Shown: piece by piece, positions 42,931 through 51,883 of the stretch
How positions within the stretch are numbered: position 1 is the first letter of the stretch
Layout: every line of letters begins with the position of its first letter
DNA from: Bradyrhizobium rifense
Lineage (GTDB): Bacteria; Pseudomonadota; Alphaproteobacteria; Rhizobiales; Xanthobacteraceae
DNA: 64,000 nt
NCBI RefSeq assembly: GCF_008123425.1
Contig: NZ_VSSS01000040.1
Location: 1-64,000 of the forward strand
Reading direction: 5' to 3'
The notes under the pieces: model-generated
Database searches by the model: none
Seen by the model: the letters and a program-made list of their open reading frames with translations, nothing else
What the model was told of the DNA's origin: nothing
Position numbers and translations under genes: made by a program

Positions 42931-44976
42931 ATGTCCAAGCAGTTGAAAACAAAAAGCAAAGACGATTTGTTCGACGGCAGCGAGCCGAAGGGGCGCACCG
43001 CCGCGAAGGCAACCCCGCGCGGAACTGGCGGGGAAGCCGACTACACCGCAGCCGACATCGAGGTGCTCGAAGGCCTGGAACCGGTGCGGCGTCGGCCCGG
43101 CATGTATATCGGCGGCACCGACGAGAAGGCGCTGCATCACCTCTTCGCCGAAGTCATCGACAACTCGATGGACGAGGCGCTGGCCGGGCACGCGACCTTC
43201 ATCGGCGTCGAGCTTTCCGCGGACGGCTTCCTCACCGTCACCGACAACGGCCGCGGCATCCCGATCGATCCGCATCCGAAGTTCCCCAAGAAGTCGGCGC
43301 TTGAAGTCATCATGTGCACGCTGCATTCGGGCGGCAAGTTCGACTCGAAAGTCTACGAGACCTCGGGCGGTCTGCACGGCGTCGGCATCTCCGTGGTGAA
43401 CGCACTCTCCTCGCGGCTCGAGGTCGAAGTCGCGCGCAGCCAGAAACTCTACCGCATGACATTCGAGCGCGGGCACCCGAAGGGCAAGCTCGAGGATCTC
43501 GGCAAGATCAACAACCGCCGCGGCACGCGCGTGCGTTTCAAGCCCGACACCGACATCTTCGGCGCCAAGGCCGCGTTCAAGCCGCAGCGCCTGTTCAAGA
43601 TGACGCGCTCGAAGGCCTATCTGTTCGGCGGCGTCGAGATCCGCTGGAACTGTGCGCCCGAACTGCTCAAGGGCGTCGAAGATGTTCCGCCGGAAGCGAC
43701 CTTCCGCTTCCCCGGCGGCCTGAAGGACTATCTGGCGGCGGCGATCCACGCCGACACGCTGGTGCATCCCGACATCTTCTCCGGCAAGTCGGGCCGCAAC
43801 GGCGCGCACGGCGCCTGCGAATGGGCCGTGGCCTGGACCGCGGATGCCGATGGCTTCCTCTCCTCCTACACCAACACCGTGCCGACGCCCGACGGCGGTA
43901 CGCACGAATCCGGCCTGCGCAGCGCGCTGTTGCGCGGCCTGAAAGATCACGCCGAGCGCGTTGGCCAGGGCAAGCGAGCCTCGTCCATCACCTCGGAAGA
44001 CGTGATGGTGGGTGCCGCCGTGATGCTGTCAGTGTTCGTGCGCGAGCCTGAATTCCAGGGCCAGACCAAGGATCGTCTCGCCACCGCAGAGGCGCAGCGC
44101 ATCGTCGAACAGGCGATGAAGGATCCGTTCGACCATTGGCTGTCGGGCAATCCGAACATGGCCAACCGGCTGCTCGACTTCGTGATCGACCGCGCCGAGG
44201 AGCGGCTGCGCCGTCGCCAGGAAAAGGAAACCGCGCGGAAAACCGCGGGCAAGAAGTTGCGCCTGCCCGGCAAGCTCGCCGATTGCAGCGATGCGGGCCT
44301 GGACGGCTCAGAACTCTTCATCGTCGAGGGTGACTCGGCCGGCGGCAGCGCCAAGCAGGCGCGCGATCGCAAGACCCAGGCCGTGCTGCCGTTGCGCGGC
44401 AAGATCCTCAACGTCGCCTCCGCCGGCAAGGACAAGCTGACGGCGAACACCCAACTCGCCGACCTGGTGCAGGCGATCGGCTGCGGCATGCTCGCGCAGT
44501 ATCGTGAAGAAGATTTGCGCTATCAGCGCATCATCATCATGACCGACGCCGACGTCGACGGCGCCCACATCGCGTCGCTGCTGATCACGTTCTTCTACCG
44601 GCAGATGCCGCGGCTGATCGACGAGGGACATCTCTTCCTCGCCGTGCCGCCGCTCTACAAGCTGACGCATGGATCCAAGTCGATCTACGCACGCGACGAC
44701 GCGCACAAGGAAGCGCTGATCAAAAGCGAGTTCAACGCCAACGCCAAGGTCGAGGTGAACCGCTTCAAAGGCCTCGGCGAGATGATGCCGGCGCAGCTCA
44801 AGGAGACCACCATGGATCCGGCCAAGCGGACCATGCTGAAAGTCGTCCTGCTCGCCGACGATCGCGACACCACGGCGGATTCGGTGGAGCGCCTGATGGG
44901 CACCAAGGCCGAAGCGCGCTTCGCATTCATCTCCGACAAGGCAGAGTTCGCGAGCGAGGAGCTGCTCGACGTCTAA
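42931..44976 (+). CDS. parE: DNA topoisomerase IV subunit B
   Basis: The 681-residue protein has the GHKL ATPase domain (EVIDNSMDEALAGHATFIGV; TDNGRGIPIDPHPKF), the transducer, and a TOPRIM domain with EGDSAGGSAKQARDRKTQAV, LPLRGKILNVASAGKDKLTA and TDADVDGAHIASLLITFFYR. The length and the shorter C-terminal end fit ParE instead of GyrB (typically about 800 residues). With ParC it decatenates chromosomes by passing one DNA duplex through another, and it is the target of quinolone-class drugs. It stands alone in this window; a rho-independent terminator follows within 21 bases. Confidence 0.93.
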   Translation: MSKQLKTKSKDDLFDGSEPKGRTAAKATPRGTGGEADYTAADIEVLEGLEPVRRRPGMYIGGTDEKALHHLFAEVIDNSMDEALAGHATFIGVELSADGFLTVTDNGRGIPIDPHPKFPKKSALEVIMCTLHSGGKFDSKVYETSGGLHGVGISVVNALSSRLEVEVARSQKLYRMTFERGHPKGKLEDLGKINNRRGTRVRFKPDTDIFGAKAAFKPQRLFKMTRSKAYLFGGVEIRWNCAPELLKGVEDVPPEATFRFPGGLKDYLAAAIHADTLVHPDIFSGKSGRNGAHGACEWAVAWTADADGFLSSYTNTVPTPDGGTHESGLRSALLRGLKDHAERVGQGKRASSITSEDVMVGAAVMLSVFVREPEFQGQTKDRLATAEAQRIVEQAMKDPFDHWLSGNPNMANRLLDFVIDRAEERLRRRQEKETARKTAGKKLRLPGKLADCSDAGLDGSELFIVEGDSAGGSAKQARDRKTQAVLPLRGKILNVASAGKDKLTANTQLADLVQAIGCGMLAQYREEDLRYQRIIIMTDADVDGAHIASLLITFFYRQMPRLIDEGHLFLAVPPLYKLTHGSKSIYARDDAHKEALIKSEFNANAKVEVNRFKGLGEMMPAQLKETTMDPAKRTMLKVVLLADDRDTTADSVERLMGTKAEARFAFISDKAEFASEELLDV

Positions 44977-44997
44977 TGCGGCGATTCCCGTTGAAAA

Positions 44998-45022
44998 CCC
45001 CGGCCCGAGGCCGGGGCTTTTT
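44998..45022 (+). terminator. Rho-independent terminator after parE
   Basis: CCCCGGCC and GGCCGGGG arms around a CGA loop are followed by CTTTTT. The same CCCCGGC/GCCGGGG stem type occurs after the second Omp25-type gene and between the SDR and third Omp25-type genes. Confidence 0.85.
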
Positions 45023-45402
45023 CATTTGGGAGGACAATTGAGCCCTCTACGGACGATTCATCCGCAACATTTCGCGTCTCCAACGCGCGACTCGGCCAAC
45101 GACTCACGTGGCCGGTCGGCAAGCCCAGGGCCGAGGCAGGATTGCCTCCGTTTCGGACAAAGGCGCTTTCCTAACGAAAACTTACCCGAACCGAAGACCC
45201 GACGCCCCAAATAACGCATTGAAATTGCGTTGTTTTTCGCACATCTGGCGACGACGCCTCAAAATCCTGCCGGCGGCGTTTTCCGGCGACTGTGCCTGCC
45301 CTGCAACAGCATTTCGGCGAGAACCGTCTATAGTCCGGGCATCAGATCACACGGACTTCAGTGCGCTCGCGCCTGCTACGGACCAAGGTTGGGGATTTTA
45401 TC
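45023..45402. other. Gene-free region between parE and Omp25-like copy 2
   Basis: I see no gene in these 380 bases. At 45213-45237 a hairpin (AACGCA/TGCGTT) followed by TGTTTTTC could be a small terminator or the end of a short RNA. Nothing else is convincing; the promoter of the downstream porin-like gene should lie towards the right end. Confidence 0.5.
45213..45237 (+). terminator. Possible small rho-independent terminator
   Basis: A six-base stem (AACGCA/TGCGTT) with a seven-base loop followed by G then five T residues. The stem is AT-containing and weak, and no gene ends directly upstream, so it would have to terminate a small transcript. Confidence 0.35.
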
Positions 45403-46188
45403 ATGAAGAAGATTGTACTCGCACTGACAGCGGTTGCGGCCATGACCGGTTCGGCTTCGGCGGCTGACCTTGCGGCCCGTCCCTACGTCAAGGCCCCGGT
45501 GGTTGCGCCGGTCGCCAGCTGGACCGGCTTCTACATCTTCGGCGGTGGCGGCGGTGGTCTCTCGAACTCCGATCAGTCCATCCAGTCGACCGTCGGCGCG
45601 GTTCCGCTGACCATCACCCAACGTCAGGGTGGTTCGGGTTGGTTCGGCACCGTTGGTCTCGGCTACGACTGGCAGTTCAGCGGCACCTGGGTCGCCGGCG
45701 TGTTCGCTGACGGTCAGTTCGGCAGCATCCGCTCCACCGTGCAGGATCCGCTCCTCGGCTACACCGGCAATCAGAAGCTGGAAGACTCTTGGGCCGCTGG
45801 CGTGCGCCTCGGCTGGCTGGTCGCTCCGAACGTTCTCTCCTATGTCAACGGCGGTTACTCTGGCGCCCACTTCGGAAGCACCGGCTTCACGACCCTGGCT
45901 GGCGGTCCGACTGGCGTGCACCTCAGCGGCTACAACCGCAACGGCTTCTTCGTCGGCGGCGGTGTCGAGAACAGCCTGAACTTCTTCGGCATCTCCTCGC
46001 CCGGCTGGTTCATGAAGACTGAATATCGCTCGGCCTTCTACAACGCCAAGACCCGGGATGAGCTCTCCGACGTCACCAACCTGCCGACGGGCGTCAACAG
46101 CATCCGCGCCAACAGCTGGAACCAGACGATCTCGACCTCGCTGGTCTATCGCTTCAACTGGACCGGCCCGGTCGTCGCCAAGTACTGA
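45403..46188 (+). CDS. Omp25/RopB-like outer-membrane beta-barrel protein, copy 2
   Basis: The 261-residue protein has a signal peptide (MKKIVLALTAVAAMTGSASA) and mature N-terminus ADLAARPYVKAP, then SWTGFYIFGGGGGG, as in copy 1. The glycine-rich strand differs from the YIGANGGYG-type in copies 1 and 3. It ends in TGPVVAKY, the outer-membrane insertion signal. It is followed by a rho-independent terminator. Confidence 0.92.
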   Translation: MKKIVLALTAVAAMTGSASAADLAARPYVKAPVVAPVASWTGFYIFGGGGGGLSNSDQSIQSTVGAVPLTITQRQGGSGWFGTVGLGYDWQFSGTWVAGVFADGQFGSIRSTVQDPLLGYTGNQKLEDSWAAGVRLGWLVAPNVLSYVNGGYSGAHFGSTGFTTLAGGPTGVHLSGYNRNGFFVGGGVENSLNFFGISSPGWFMKTEYRSAFYNAKTRDELSDVTNLPTGVNSIRANSWNQTISTSLVYRFNWTGPVVAKY

Positions 46189-46225
46189 GCTGAAAAGCAC
46201 TGATCTGAACTCAACTTCAGACGTC

Positions 46226-46252
46226 AAAGCCCCGGCATCGCCGGGGCTTTTT
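46226..46252 (+). terminator. Rho-independent terminator after Omp25-like copy 2
   Basis: AAAGCCCCGGC and GCCGGGGCTTTTT arms separated by ATC form a strong stem with a terminal T-tract. It is nearly identical to the terminator after parE and to the bidirectional one at 47503-47533. Confidence 0.9.
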
Positions 46253-46505
46253 CGTTTGGCCGCAACACCCGACGGTCGTCGCCTCCAGCCATCCGCATCA
46301 GGGATCGCTACACCGCGCGCCTCGCGTTACGCAGTCGCCGGGCCTGACAACCTTGCGCATGGACATGCGTCCTCCCCGCGGCCTTGCGTCCGCGGCCATT
46401 GTATCTGAACCGAAGCTACGGCTAGTCTGGAGGGAAGTTTTCGTGACCGGCGGAGATCGGTGATGCCGGCGGTCGCGACAGAATCAGACCGACAGGGAGG
46501 AATGC
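46253..46505. other. Gap before small membrane protein gene
   Basis: Between the terminator at 46226-46252 and the small membrane protein start at 46506 I see no gene or clear structure apart from a GAGG-rich ribosome binding site (AGGGAGGAATGC) just before that start. Confidence 0.5.
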
Positions 46506-46691
46506 ATGCGCAGATTTCTGCTTGTAGCAGGCCTGTTTGCCCTCGCTGTCGGGCTGCTCTGGATCGGACAGGGCACGGGCACCGTCGCCTGGCCCAGATC
46601 GAGCTTCATGGTCAACCAGCTGCAATGGGCCGGCTATGGCGCGGCCATGGCAGGCTTCGGGCTGGTGTTGATCTGGCAAAGCAACCAATAG
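46506..46691 (+). CDS. Small two-helix membrane protein
   Basis: The 61-residue product has two hydrophobic segments (about 4-20 and 40-57; MRRFLLVAGLFALAVGLLWI and WAGYGAAMAGFGLVLIW) with a short polar turn. A strong AGGGAGGAA Shine-Dalgarno precedes the ATG. Small proteins of this type (without recognised domains) are common in rhizobia. It is followed after 21 bases by the SDR gene in the same direction. Confidence 0.75.
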   Translation: MRRFLLVAGLFALAVGLLWIGQGTGTVAWPRSSFMVNQLQWAGYGAAMAGFGLVLIWQSNQ

Positions 46692-46712
46692 AAGAAACCA
46701 GGAAGTGAAAGC

Positions 46713-47483
46713 ATGACATCCAACCGGTTCGATCTCCGCGGCAAGGTCGCGATCGTCACAGGAGGCAATGGCGGCATCGGACTCGGCCTCGCCCATGGGC
46801 TTGCCGACGCCGGCGCCGATATTGCCGTGGTCGGACGCAACGAAACCAAGTCGGCCGCAGCGGTTACCGATCTCAAAGCGCGCGGCGTGAAGGCGATTGC
46901 TGTCACCACCGACGTGACCGACAAGGCGGCGATCGCCGCGATGGTCGAGCGTGTCGTCAAGGATCTTGGCCGCATCGACATCCTCATCAACAATGCCGGG
47001 ATGAGCATCCGCAAGCCGCCGCACGAGCTCGAGCTCGACGAGTGGAATACGGTGATCAATACCAACCTCACCAGCGCCTTTCTGTGCTCCAAGCTCGCCT
47101 ATCCGGCGCTGAAGGCGTCGGGCAACGGCAAGGTGATCAACATCGGCTCGATGATGTCGATCTTCGGCGCGAGCTTTGCGACCGCCTATGCGGCGAGCAA
47201 GGGCGGCATCGTGCAGTACACGCGCGCCTGCGCCAATGCCTGGGCGCCCGACAACATCCAGGTCAATGCCATCCTGCCGGGTTGGATCGACACCGATCTC
47301 ACCCGCGGGGCGCGGCAACAGGTGTCGGGCCTGCACGAGCGCGTGCTGGCGCGTACGCCTGCGGGGCGGTGGGGCGATATCGACGACTTCGCCGGCATCG
47401 CTGTGTTCCTTGCCTCGCCCGCCTCGAACTTCGTCACGGGCACCGCGATCCCCGTCGACGGCGGCTTCTCGGTGATGGCGTAA
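46713..47483 (+). CDS. Short-chain dehydrogenase/reductase
   Basis: The 256-residue classical SDR has the cofactor motif GKVAIVTGGNGGIGLGLAHG, the NNAG motif (LINNAGMS), the catalytic Ser in IGSMMS and Tyr-Lys in TAYAASKGG, and ends in the VDGGFSV dimerisation strand. It reduces or oxidises carbonyl/hydroxyl groups with NAD(P)H; the substrate is unknown, with KduD/glucose-dehydrogenase-like sequence around the active site. A 21-base gap links it to the small membrane protein gene, suggesting cotranscription. Confidence 0.93.
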   Translation: MTSNRFDLRGKVAIVTGGNGGIGLGLAHGLADAGADIAVVGRNETKSAAAVTDLKARGVKAIAVTTDVTDKAAIAAMVERVVKDLGRIDILINNAGMSIRKPPHELELDEWNTVINTNLTSAFLCSKLAYPALKASGNGKVINIGSMMSIFGASFATAYAASKGGIVQYTRACANAWAPDNIQVNAILPGWIDTDLTRGARQQVSGLHERVLARTPAGRWGDIDDFAGIAVFLASPASNFVTGTAIPVDGGFSVMA

Positions 47484-47502
47484 GGCGCTATCGCATCGCC
47501 CC

Positions 47503-47533
47503 AAAAAAAAGCCCCGGCCGAAGCCGGGGCTTT
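47503..47533. terminator. Bidirectional rho-independent terminator
   Basis: GCCCCGGC/GCCGGGGC arms with a CGAA loop, flanked by A8 on the left and TTTGAATTTT on the right, form a good terminator in both directions between the convergent SDR gene and copy 3 of the porin-like gene. The A8 (T8 on the minus strand) makes it strongest for the minus-strand gene. Confidence 0.9.
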
Positions 47534-47594
47534 GAATTTTTGGCAGTGATCGTTTCTTGTCTTCCTAGTCGTCCGTTGCGTCGAACTTCGTTGC

Positions 47595-48365
47595 TCAGTA
47601 GCGGGCGATGACCGGGGCGTCGAACTTGTAGCTGGCGCGGACGACGGCCCACTGGATGTCACGCGGCTTGGCATCGAACGTGTAATTGCCCGAGGTGCCA
47701 CCGAGCTGATAGGTCTGGCTGCCGAAGGCCGCGTAATTGTACTCGAGGCCGACGATCCAGTTGCGGGTGATGCCGTATTCCCAACCGGCGCCCACGGTCC
47801 AACCATTGGCCCAGTGAGTCTGACCGCCGTTGCCCGTCGCCGGGCCGACCGTGTCGGTTACCGACAGGCGGTTGTTGACGCCGGCATAGCCGCCCTTGAT
47901 GTAGAACAGGTTGTTCTGAACAGCGAAGCCGGCGCGGCCGACGATGGTCGCAAGCACGTTCGCACGCCAGGTGAACACGTCGTCGCCCGCGCCGAACGCG
48001 GTGTTCACGACGGTGCCCTTGTTGTTGAGGCCGGAGATCGTGCCTTCCATGCCGAACACGTAGTTGTTGGCCTGCCAGTTATAGCCGATCTGGGCGCCGC
48101 CCATGATGCCGGTACCACGCTGACGATAGCCCTGGCCCGGCGTCAGATCGCCGAACGGCGCGCCGACGCCATTGTTGATGAACTGCTCGTTGGTCCAGGC
48201 GCCACCGATGTGGCCGCCGACATAGAAGCCGGTCCAGTTGAACAGGGGCTCCATATAAGCGGGTGCCTTCGTGTAGGGACGCGCGGCGAGATCGGCGGCG
48301 GAAGCAGCGCCGGTCGAAACCAGAGCGGTCGTGCAGGCGAAGGCAGCAATCAATTTGTTACGCAT
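47595..48365 (-). CDS. Omp25/RopB-like outer-membrane beta-barrel protein, copy 3
   Basis: The 256-residue protein starts at ATG 48365 (MRNKLIAAFACTTALVSTGA) with cleavage near ASA|ADLAARPYTKAP, again followed by FNWTGFYVGGHIGGAW. It ends in FDAPVIARY. The longer open frame adds nothing recognisable upstream of the signal peptide. It is the third paralogue of this barrel family in the window and is convergent with the SDR gene. Confidence 0.9.
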   Translation of the reverse strand: MRNKLIAAFACTTALVSTGAASAADLAARPYTKAPAYMEPLFNWTGFYVGGHIGGAWTNEQFINNGVGAPFGDLTPGQGYRQRGTGIMGGAQIGYNWQANNYVFGMEGTISGLNNKGTVVNTAFGAGDDVFTWRANVLATIVGRAGFAVQNNLFYIKGGYAGVNNRLSVTDTVGPATGNGGQTHWANGWTVGAGWEYGITRNWIVGLEYNYAAFGSQTYQLGGTSGNYTFDAKPRDIQWAVVRASYKFDAPVIARY

Positions 48366-48544
48366 GGTACACCCCGTGTCCTTTGATGGGCGCACGCTCA
48401 CACGCAGTTCTTACTCAAATTTGAATCAAGAGAGTTAAGACGCCGGATTGGCAAATTGCGGTCTTTGAATCCGCGTGCGCTGTTGCGCGAACGCAACGCA
48501 AGGCGCGCAATTTAACGCGACATTATCCCTACCAAATCCCTGTG

Positions 48545-49804
48545 TTACGACGCTGGCGCAGTCTTCGAATGCACATGCTCGGGCCGCACACCAAGCGCGA
48601 GGAATCGCGCCGGAATCCCCTGAAGCCACGGCAGTGCGGAGATCAAGCGCAGCAGCAGCGGCACCTTGAGCGGACGATTGCTGCCCTGCAGCGCGCCGCT
48701 GATGATGTGGTTCTGCACGATCACCTGCATCCCCTGCGTCATCTTCACCGGGAACTCGCGGCGGCGCCGCACGGCATCGAGCTCATCCTCCGATGGACAG
48801 CCGCGCGCCAGTCTGTCCGCGAGCAGGTTTGCTGTCGCGACCGCATCCTGCACGGCAAGATTGACGCCGACGCCGCCGATCGGCGACATCGCATGCGCGG
48901 CGTCGCCGATGCAGAGCAATCCGGGCCGCGTCCAGCGGCTCAGGCGATTGATCGCGACCGTCAGCAATTTGACGTCGTCAAAGCTCTTCACGTCGGCAAT
49001 TCCCTGCCTGAGGACCGGCGCCATGCGCACGACGTCGTCGAGCAGTGCCTGCAATCCCCTCGCCTTCACCGCATCATACTGTCCCTTGGCGATGACATAG
49101 GCGCATTGCCAGTAATCGCCGCGGTCGAACGTCACCATCATCTTGCCGGGCTCGATCCGCGCGAACAAATTCTCGGTCTCGTCGGGAGTCCGGCCGGCAC
49201 GGAACCACAGCACGTCCATCGGCGCACCGATTTCCTCGACCTCGAGGCCCGCGCGCTCGCGCACAATGGAATGCCGGCCGTCGCAGGCGATGGTGAGGTC
49301 GGCCTCGATGTCAACGATGCCATCCGGCGTCTCTGCGCGCACGCCGGCGATGGTCTCGCCGCGGTGGATCAGGTCGACCGCTTCCGTGCTCATCATCACC
49401 TTCAGCGAGGCGAAGCGTTGACCTTCCTCGCGCAGGAAGTTCAGAAAATCCCATTGCGGCATGAAGGCGATGAAGGGGTACTTCGTATCAAGCCGAGCGA
49501 GATCGGCGATCCGAACCGGCGTGCCGCCGAACAGGCCGTCCATCTTCTGCAAGCGCTGATGCGGCAGCTTCAAAAATCCGTCGATCAGTCCGAGCTCGTC
49601 CATCACCTGGAGCGTCGATGGATGCACGGTGTCGCCGCGAAAGTCGCGGAAGAAATCGGCGTGCTTCTCCAGCACCACGACATCGATTCCGGCGCGCCCC
49701 AGGAGATAGCCGAGCATCATGCCCGCCGGCCCGCCGCCGACGATGCAACACCGGACTCTCACGGAGTGACGCACGGTGTGCCGAGGCGTATCTGTTTCAA
49801 CCAT
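48545..49804 (-). CDS. FAD-dependent monooxygenase (UbiH/PHBH-like)
   Basis: I place the start at ATG 49804 (MVETDTPRHTVRHSVRVRCC); the frame is open further but without motifs. The 419-residue protein has the dinucleotide motif IVGGGPAGMMLGYLLGRAGI, the DG motif (IACDGRHSIVRERA) and the GD motif near LLCIGDAAHAMSPIGGVGVN. This is the class A flavin hydroxylase pattern, using NAD(P)H and O2 to hydroxylate an aromatic or similar substrate. The substrate and pathway are unknown; there are no adjacent ring-cleavage genes. Confidence 0.92.
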   Translation of the reverse strand: MVETDTPRHTVRHSVRVRCCIVGGGPAGMMLGYLLGRAGIDVVVLEKHADFFRDFRGDTVHPSTLQVMDELGLIDGFLKLPHQRLQKMDGLFGGTPVRIADLARLDTKYPFIAFMPQWDFLNFLREEGQRFASLKVMMSTEAVDLIHRGETIAGVRAETPDGIVDIEADLTIACDGRHSIVRERAGLEVEEIGAPMDVLWFRAGRTPDETENLFARIEPGKMMVTFDRGDYWQCAYVIAKGQYDAVKARGLQALLDDVVRMAPVLRQGIADVKSFDDVKLLTVAINRLSRWTRPGLLCIGDAAHAMSPIGGVGVNLAVQDAVATANLLADRLARGCPSEDELDAVRRRREFPVKMTQGMQVIVQNHIISGALQGSNRPLKVPLLLRLISALPWLQGIPARFLALGVRPEHVHSKTAPAS

Positions 49805-49925
49805 CAGATCCTCGCTTACGACTTTAGTCCGCTGTGCGGTGCAACAAGCCCGAATTGGTTTGCCGCGAGAGCGAATGGTCCGTAGCGTTGCTGACAAGTT
49901 CGATTGATTTAAGGATGATCTTGTT

Positions 49926-50210
49926 GTGCGCACCTTCCTCATAGTGCTTGGCATCTGGTTGTTGATCAACGTGCTTTTTGTCGTGCTCATGCTTCCGGCG
50001 CGCAAACCGCGTAGGCTGGAGTCGCGGGCAACGGGTGCGCTTGCACCGGTGCGGATCAATCAGAACGGTTATCCGTTTGAGGAGCAGGAGAGGCTCCTGC
50101 TAAGCCATGTCATCATCTCGATCGCCATGGGAACTTTCTTCTCGCTGGCGCCGCCCTTGATCGAGGCCATCGACTCCGCCAAGCGCTTCTTCAGGAATCG
50201 TCGGGCCTAG
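49926..50210 (+). CDS. Small membrane-anchored protein
   Basis: The 94-residue product starts at a GTG and has one hydrophobic segment at the N-terminus (FLIVLGIWLLINVLFVVLML) followed by a basic stretch (PARKPRRLESR), and a second amphipathic segment in the C-terminal half. It may have one or two membrane passes, with the C-terminal part facing the cytoplasm. No known family; it stands between two genes on the opposite strand. Confidence 0.6.
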   Translation: MRTFLIVLGIWLLINVLFVVLMLPARKPRRLESRATGALAPVRINQNGYPFEEQERLLLSHVIISIAMGTFFSLAPPLIEAIDSAKRFFRNRRA

Positions 50211-50240
50211 CGGACCAGTACCCGCCCTCCTCGATACAGC

Positions 50241-51767
50241 TCAATTGTTGCTGCGGTTCGCGGTACGAAAGCTCTTGACCTCCGAGACGCTACCGTCGCG
50301 ATAGGTCAACTCGACCGACATGAGCTGCGTTGTTGGTGGAAGCTTCTGGTAGAGCAGCATGCCGGCGGAGATTGCGGAGGGGTCCCTGAGATCGCAGGGT
50401 GGCAGCTTCAGCACCTGGTTGGGCACGGCACTATCGATGCCGATGCGCACCTCGCGGATCGCGCAGCGGTACGACACCAGATGCGTGTAGTAGACCAGCA
50501 GCCCGTTGAACTCGCGGAACGAGAGCCAACTCGTGGCGGTCATGTCGAGGATCTTGCGCTGGTCGCGGATCAGCGCGGCCTCAGGGTCGAACTTGATCGG
50601 AAACGGTCCCTGCATGTCCCCGGACGCATCGACGTAGCGGACCTCGATGGTGCCGGCCTGCGCATCCGGAGGCAGTTCGATCGACGGGTTCGGCATCCGC
50701 TTGCGCGTGCGTGGATCGAGCGTATCGATGAAGCCGGTTTCGCGGAAATCGCCACTGCCGGCCATGCGCCAGGAAATTCCGATCGTGGGATCAGCAAAGG
50801 AAAACACCACCGACCAACCGCCATTGTGGCGCGAGAAGCTCGCGATCGGCGCGTTGGTTGTCTCCTCCTTCGGCACGCGCGGCACCGACACCGGCGGCAG
50901 TGCCGCGACCTTCTGCGGCGGCGGATCGGCGGGCCGGGCCGCAGTGGCGGCGGCCGCATCCTTGGCGATGCCGCTGAGGAAGACGTCGTCGACCATCTGG
51001 TCGAAATAGACCGGCACCTGCTTGTGCTTGACGGTGTCGGCCATCTCGCTGACCAGACGGCGCGTGCGCTGCGCCACCTGCACGAGGTTCTCGCCGGGCT
51101 GCAGCAGCTCCTTGGCGAAGGTGCGCGTGAACACCGAATTGGGGTTGGCGTCGTCATTGGACAGACGATCGAGCGCGGTCTGCCGCGGACCGGCGGAGAA
51201 CACCGAGAACACGCCTTCGGGCAGTTGCGTCATCGGCGCGAGCCCGCCGCCGCCGGCCACCGCGCGGGTCCCGCTGCGCTCGAACGGATTGTTGCGGCAG
51301 GCGTCGAACACCAGGATCGAGGTTCGCGCCTTCTTGTTCTGGAGCCGCTCGACAACGCGGTCGGCGAGAATGGAGGCGTCGCGCACCAGCTCTTCCTGGC
51401 CTTCGGTCGCCGCCGGCACGTCGGTCGGCAGCAGATAGTTCTGGCCCGCGATCTCGAAACCATGGCCGGCGTAAAAGAAGAACGCGGTGTCGCCGGGCTC
51501 GATCGCCCGGTCGAAGGCGAGCAGCGTCTCGGAGAATTGCTGACGGTTCTGGTTTTCGGCGACCATCACGGTGAAGCCGAGCTGCTTCAGCGTATCGCCC
51601 ATGGTGCGGGCGTCGTTGACGGCCTTCAGGAGTTTTGGAACGTTCTTGTAGTCGTTGTTGCCGACGACGAGCGCGACCCGCTTTTCGGCATGCGCGGCAC
51701 TTGCGAAACCGCTGAGGCTCGCGGCCAGTCCAAGTGCTGCCAAAATCCTGAAAACCCGACGCGTCAT
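50241..51767 (-). CDS. Exported caspase-like (C14) protein
   Basis: The 508-residue protein has a signal peptide (MTRRVFRILAALGLAASLSG, cleavage near AHA) and a caspase-fold p20 domain: KRVALVVGNNDYKNVPKLL, the catalytic His in FFFYAGHGFE (H102) and catalytic Cys in FDACRNNPFERS (C157). The later half (about 300-500) is predicted as beta-rich without a recognised family and contains paired Cys near the C-terminus. Such proteins occur in many rhizobia. It would act in the periplasm; the target and any role in proteolysis are unknown. Confidence 0.85.
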   Translation of the reverse strand: MTRRVFRILAALGLAASLSGFASAAHAEKRVALVVGNNDYKNVPKLLKAVNDARTMGDTLKQLGFTVMVAENQNRQQFSETLLAFDRAIEPGDTAFFFYAGHGFEIAGQNYLLPTDVPAATEGQEELVRDASILADRVVERLQNKKARTSILVFDACRNNPFERSGTRAVAGGGGLAPMTQLPEGVFSVFSAGPRQTALDRLSNDDANPNSVFTRTFAKELLQPGENLVQVAQRTRRLVSEMADTVKHKQVPVYFDQMVDDVFLSGIAKDAAAATAARPADPPPQKVAALPPVSVPRVPKEETTNAPIASFSRHNGGWSVVFSFADPTIGISWRMAGSGDFRETGFIDTLDPRTRKRMPNPSIELPPDAQAGTIEVRYVDASGDMQGPFPIKFDPEAALIRDQRKILDMTATSWLSFREFNGLLVYYTHLVSYRCAIREVRIGIDSAVPNQVLKLPPCDLRDPSAISAGMLLYQKLPPTTQLMSVELTYRDGSVSEVKSFRTANRSNN

Positions 51768-51883
51768 CGCGATATTCCCGTTGCAGAACGGCTCCCCGTT
51801 GGCTCCATGCGGAACCTTACGCCGTTGATGTGATAGTCGGTCCAGCCGTAACGGCGGTTCAACCGGTCCGTCCCTGCGGTTCC

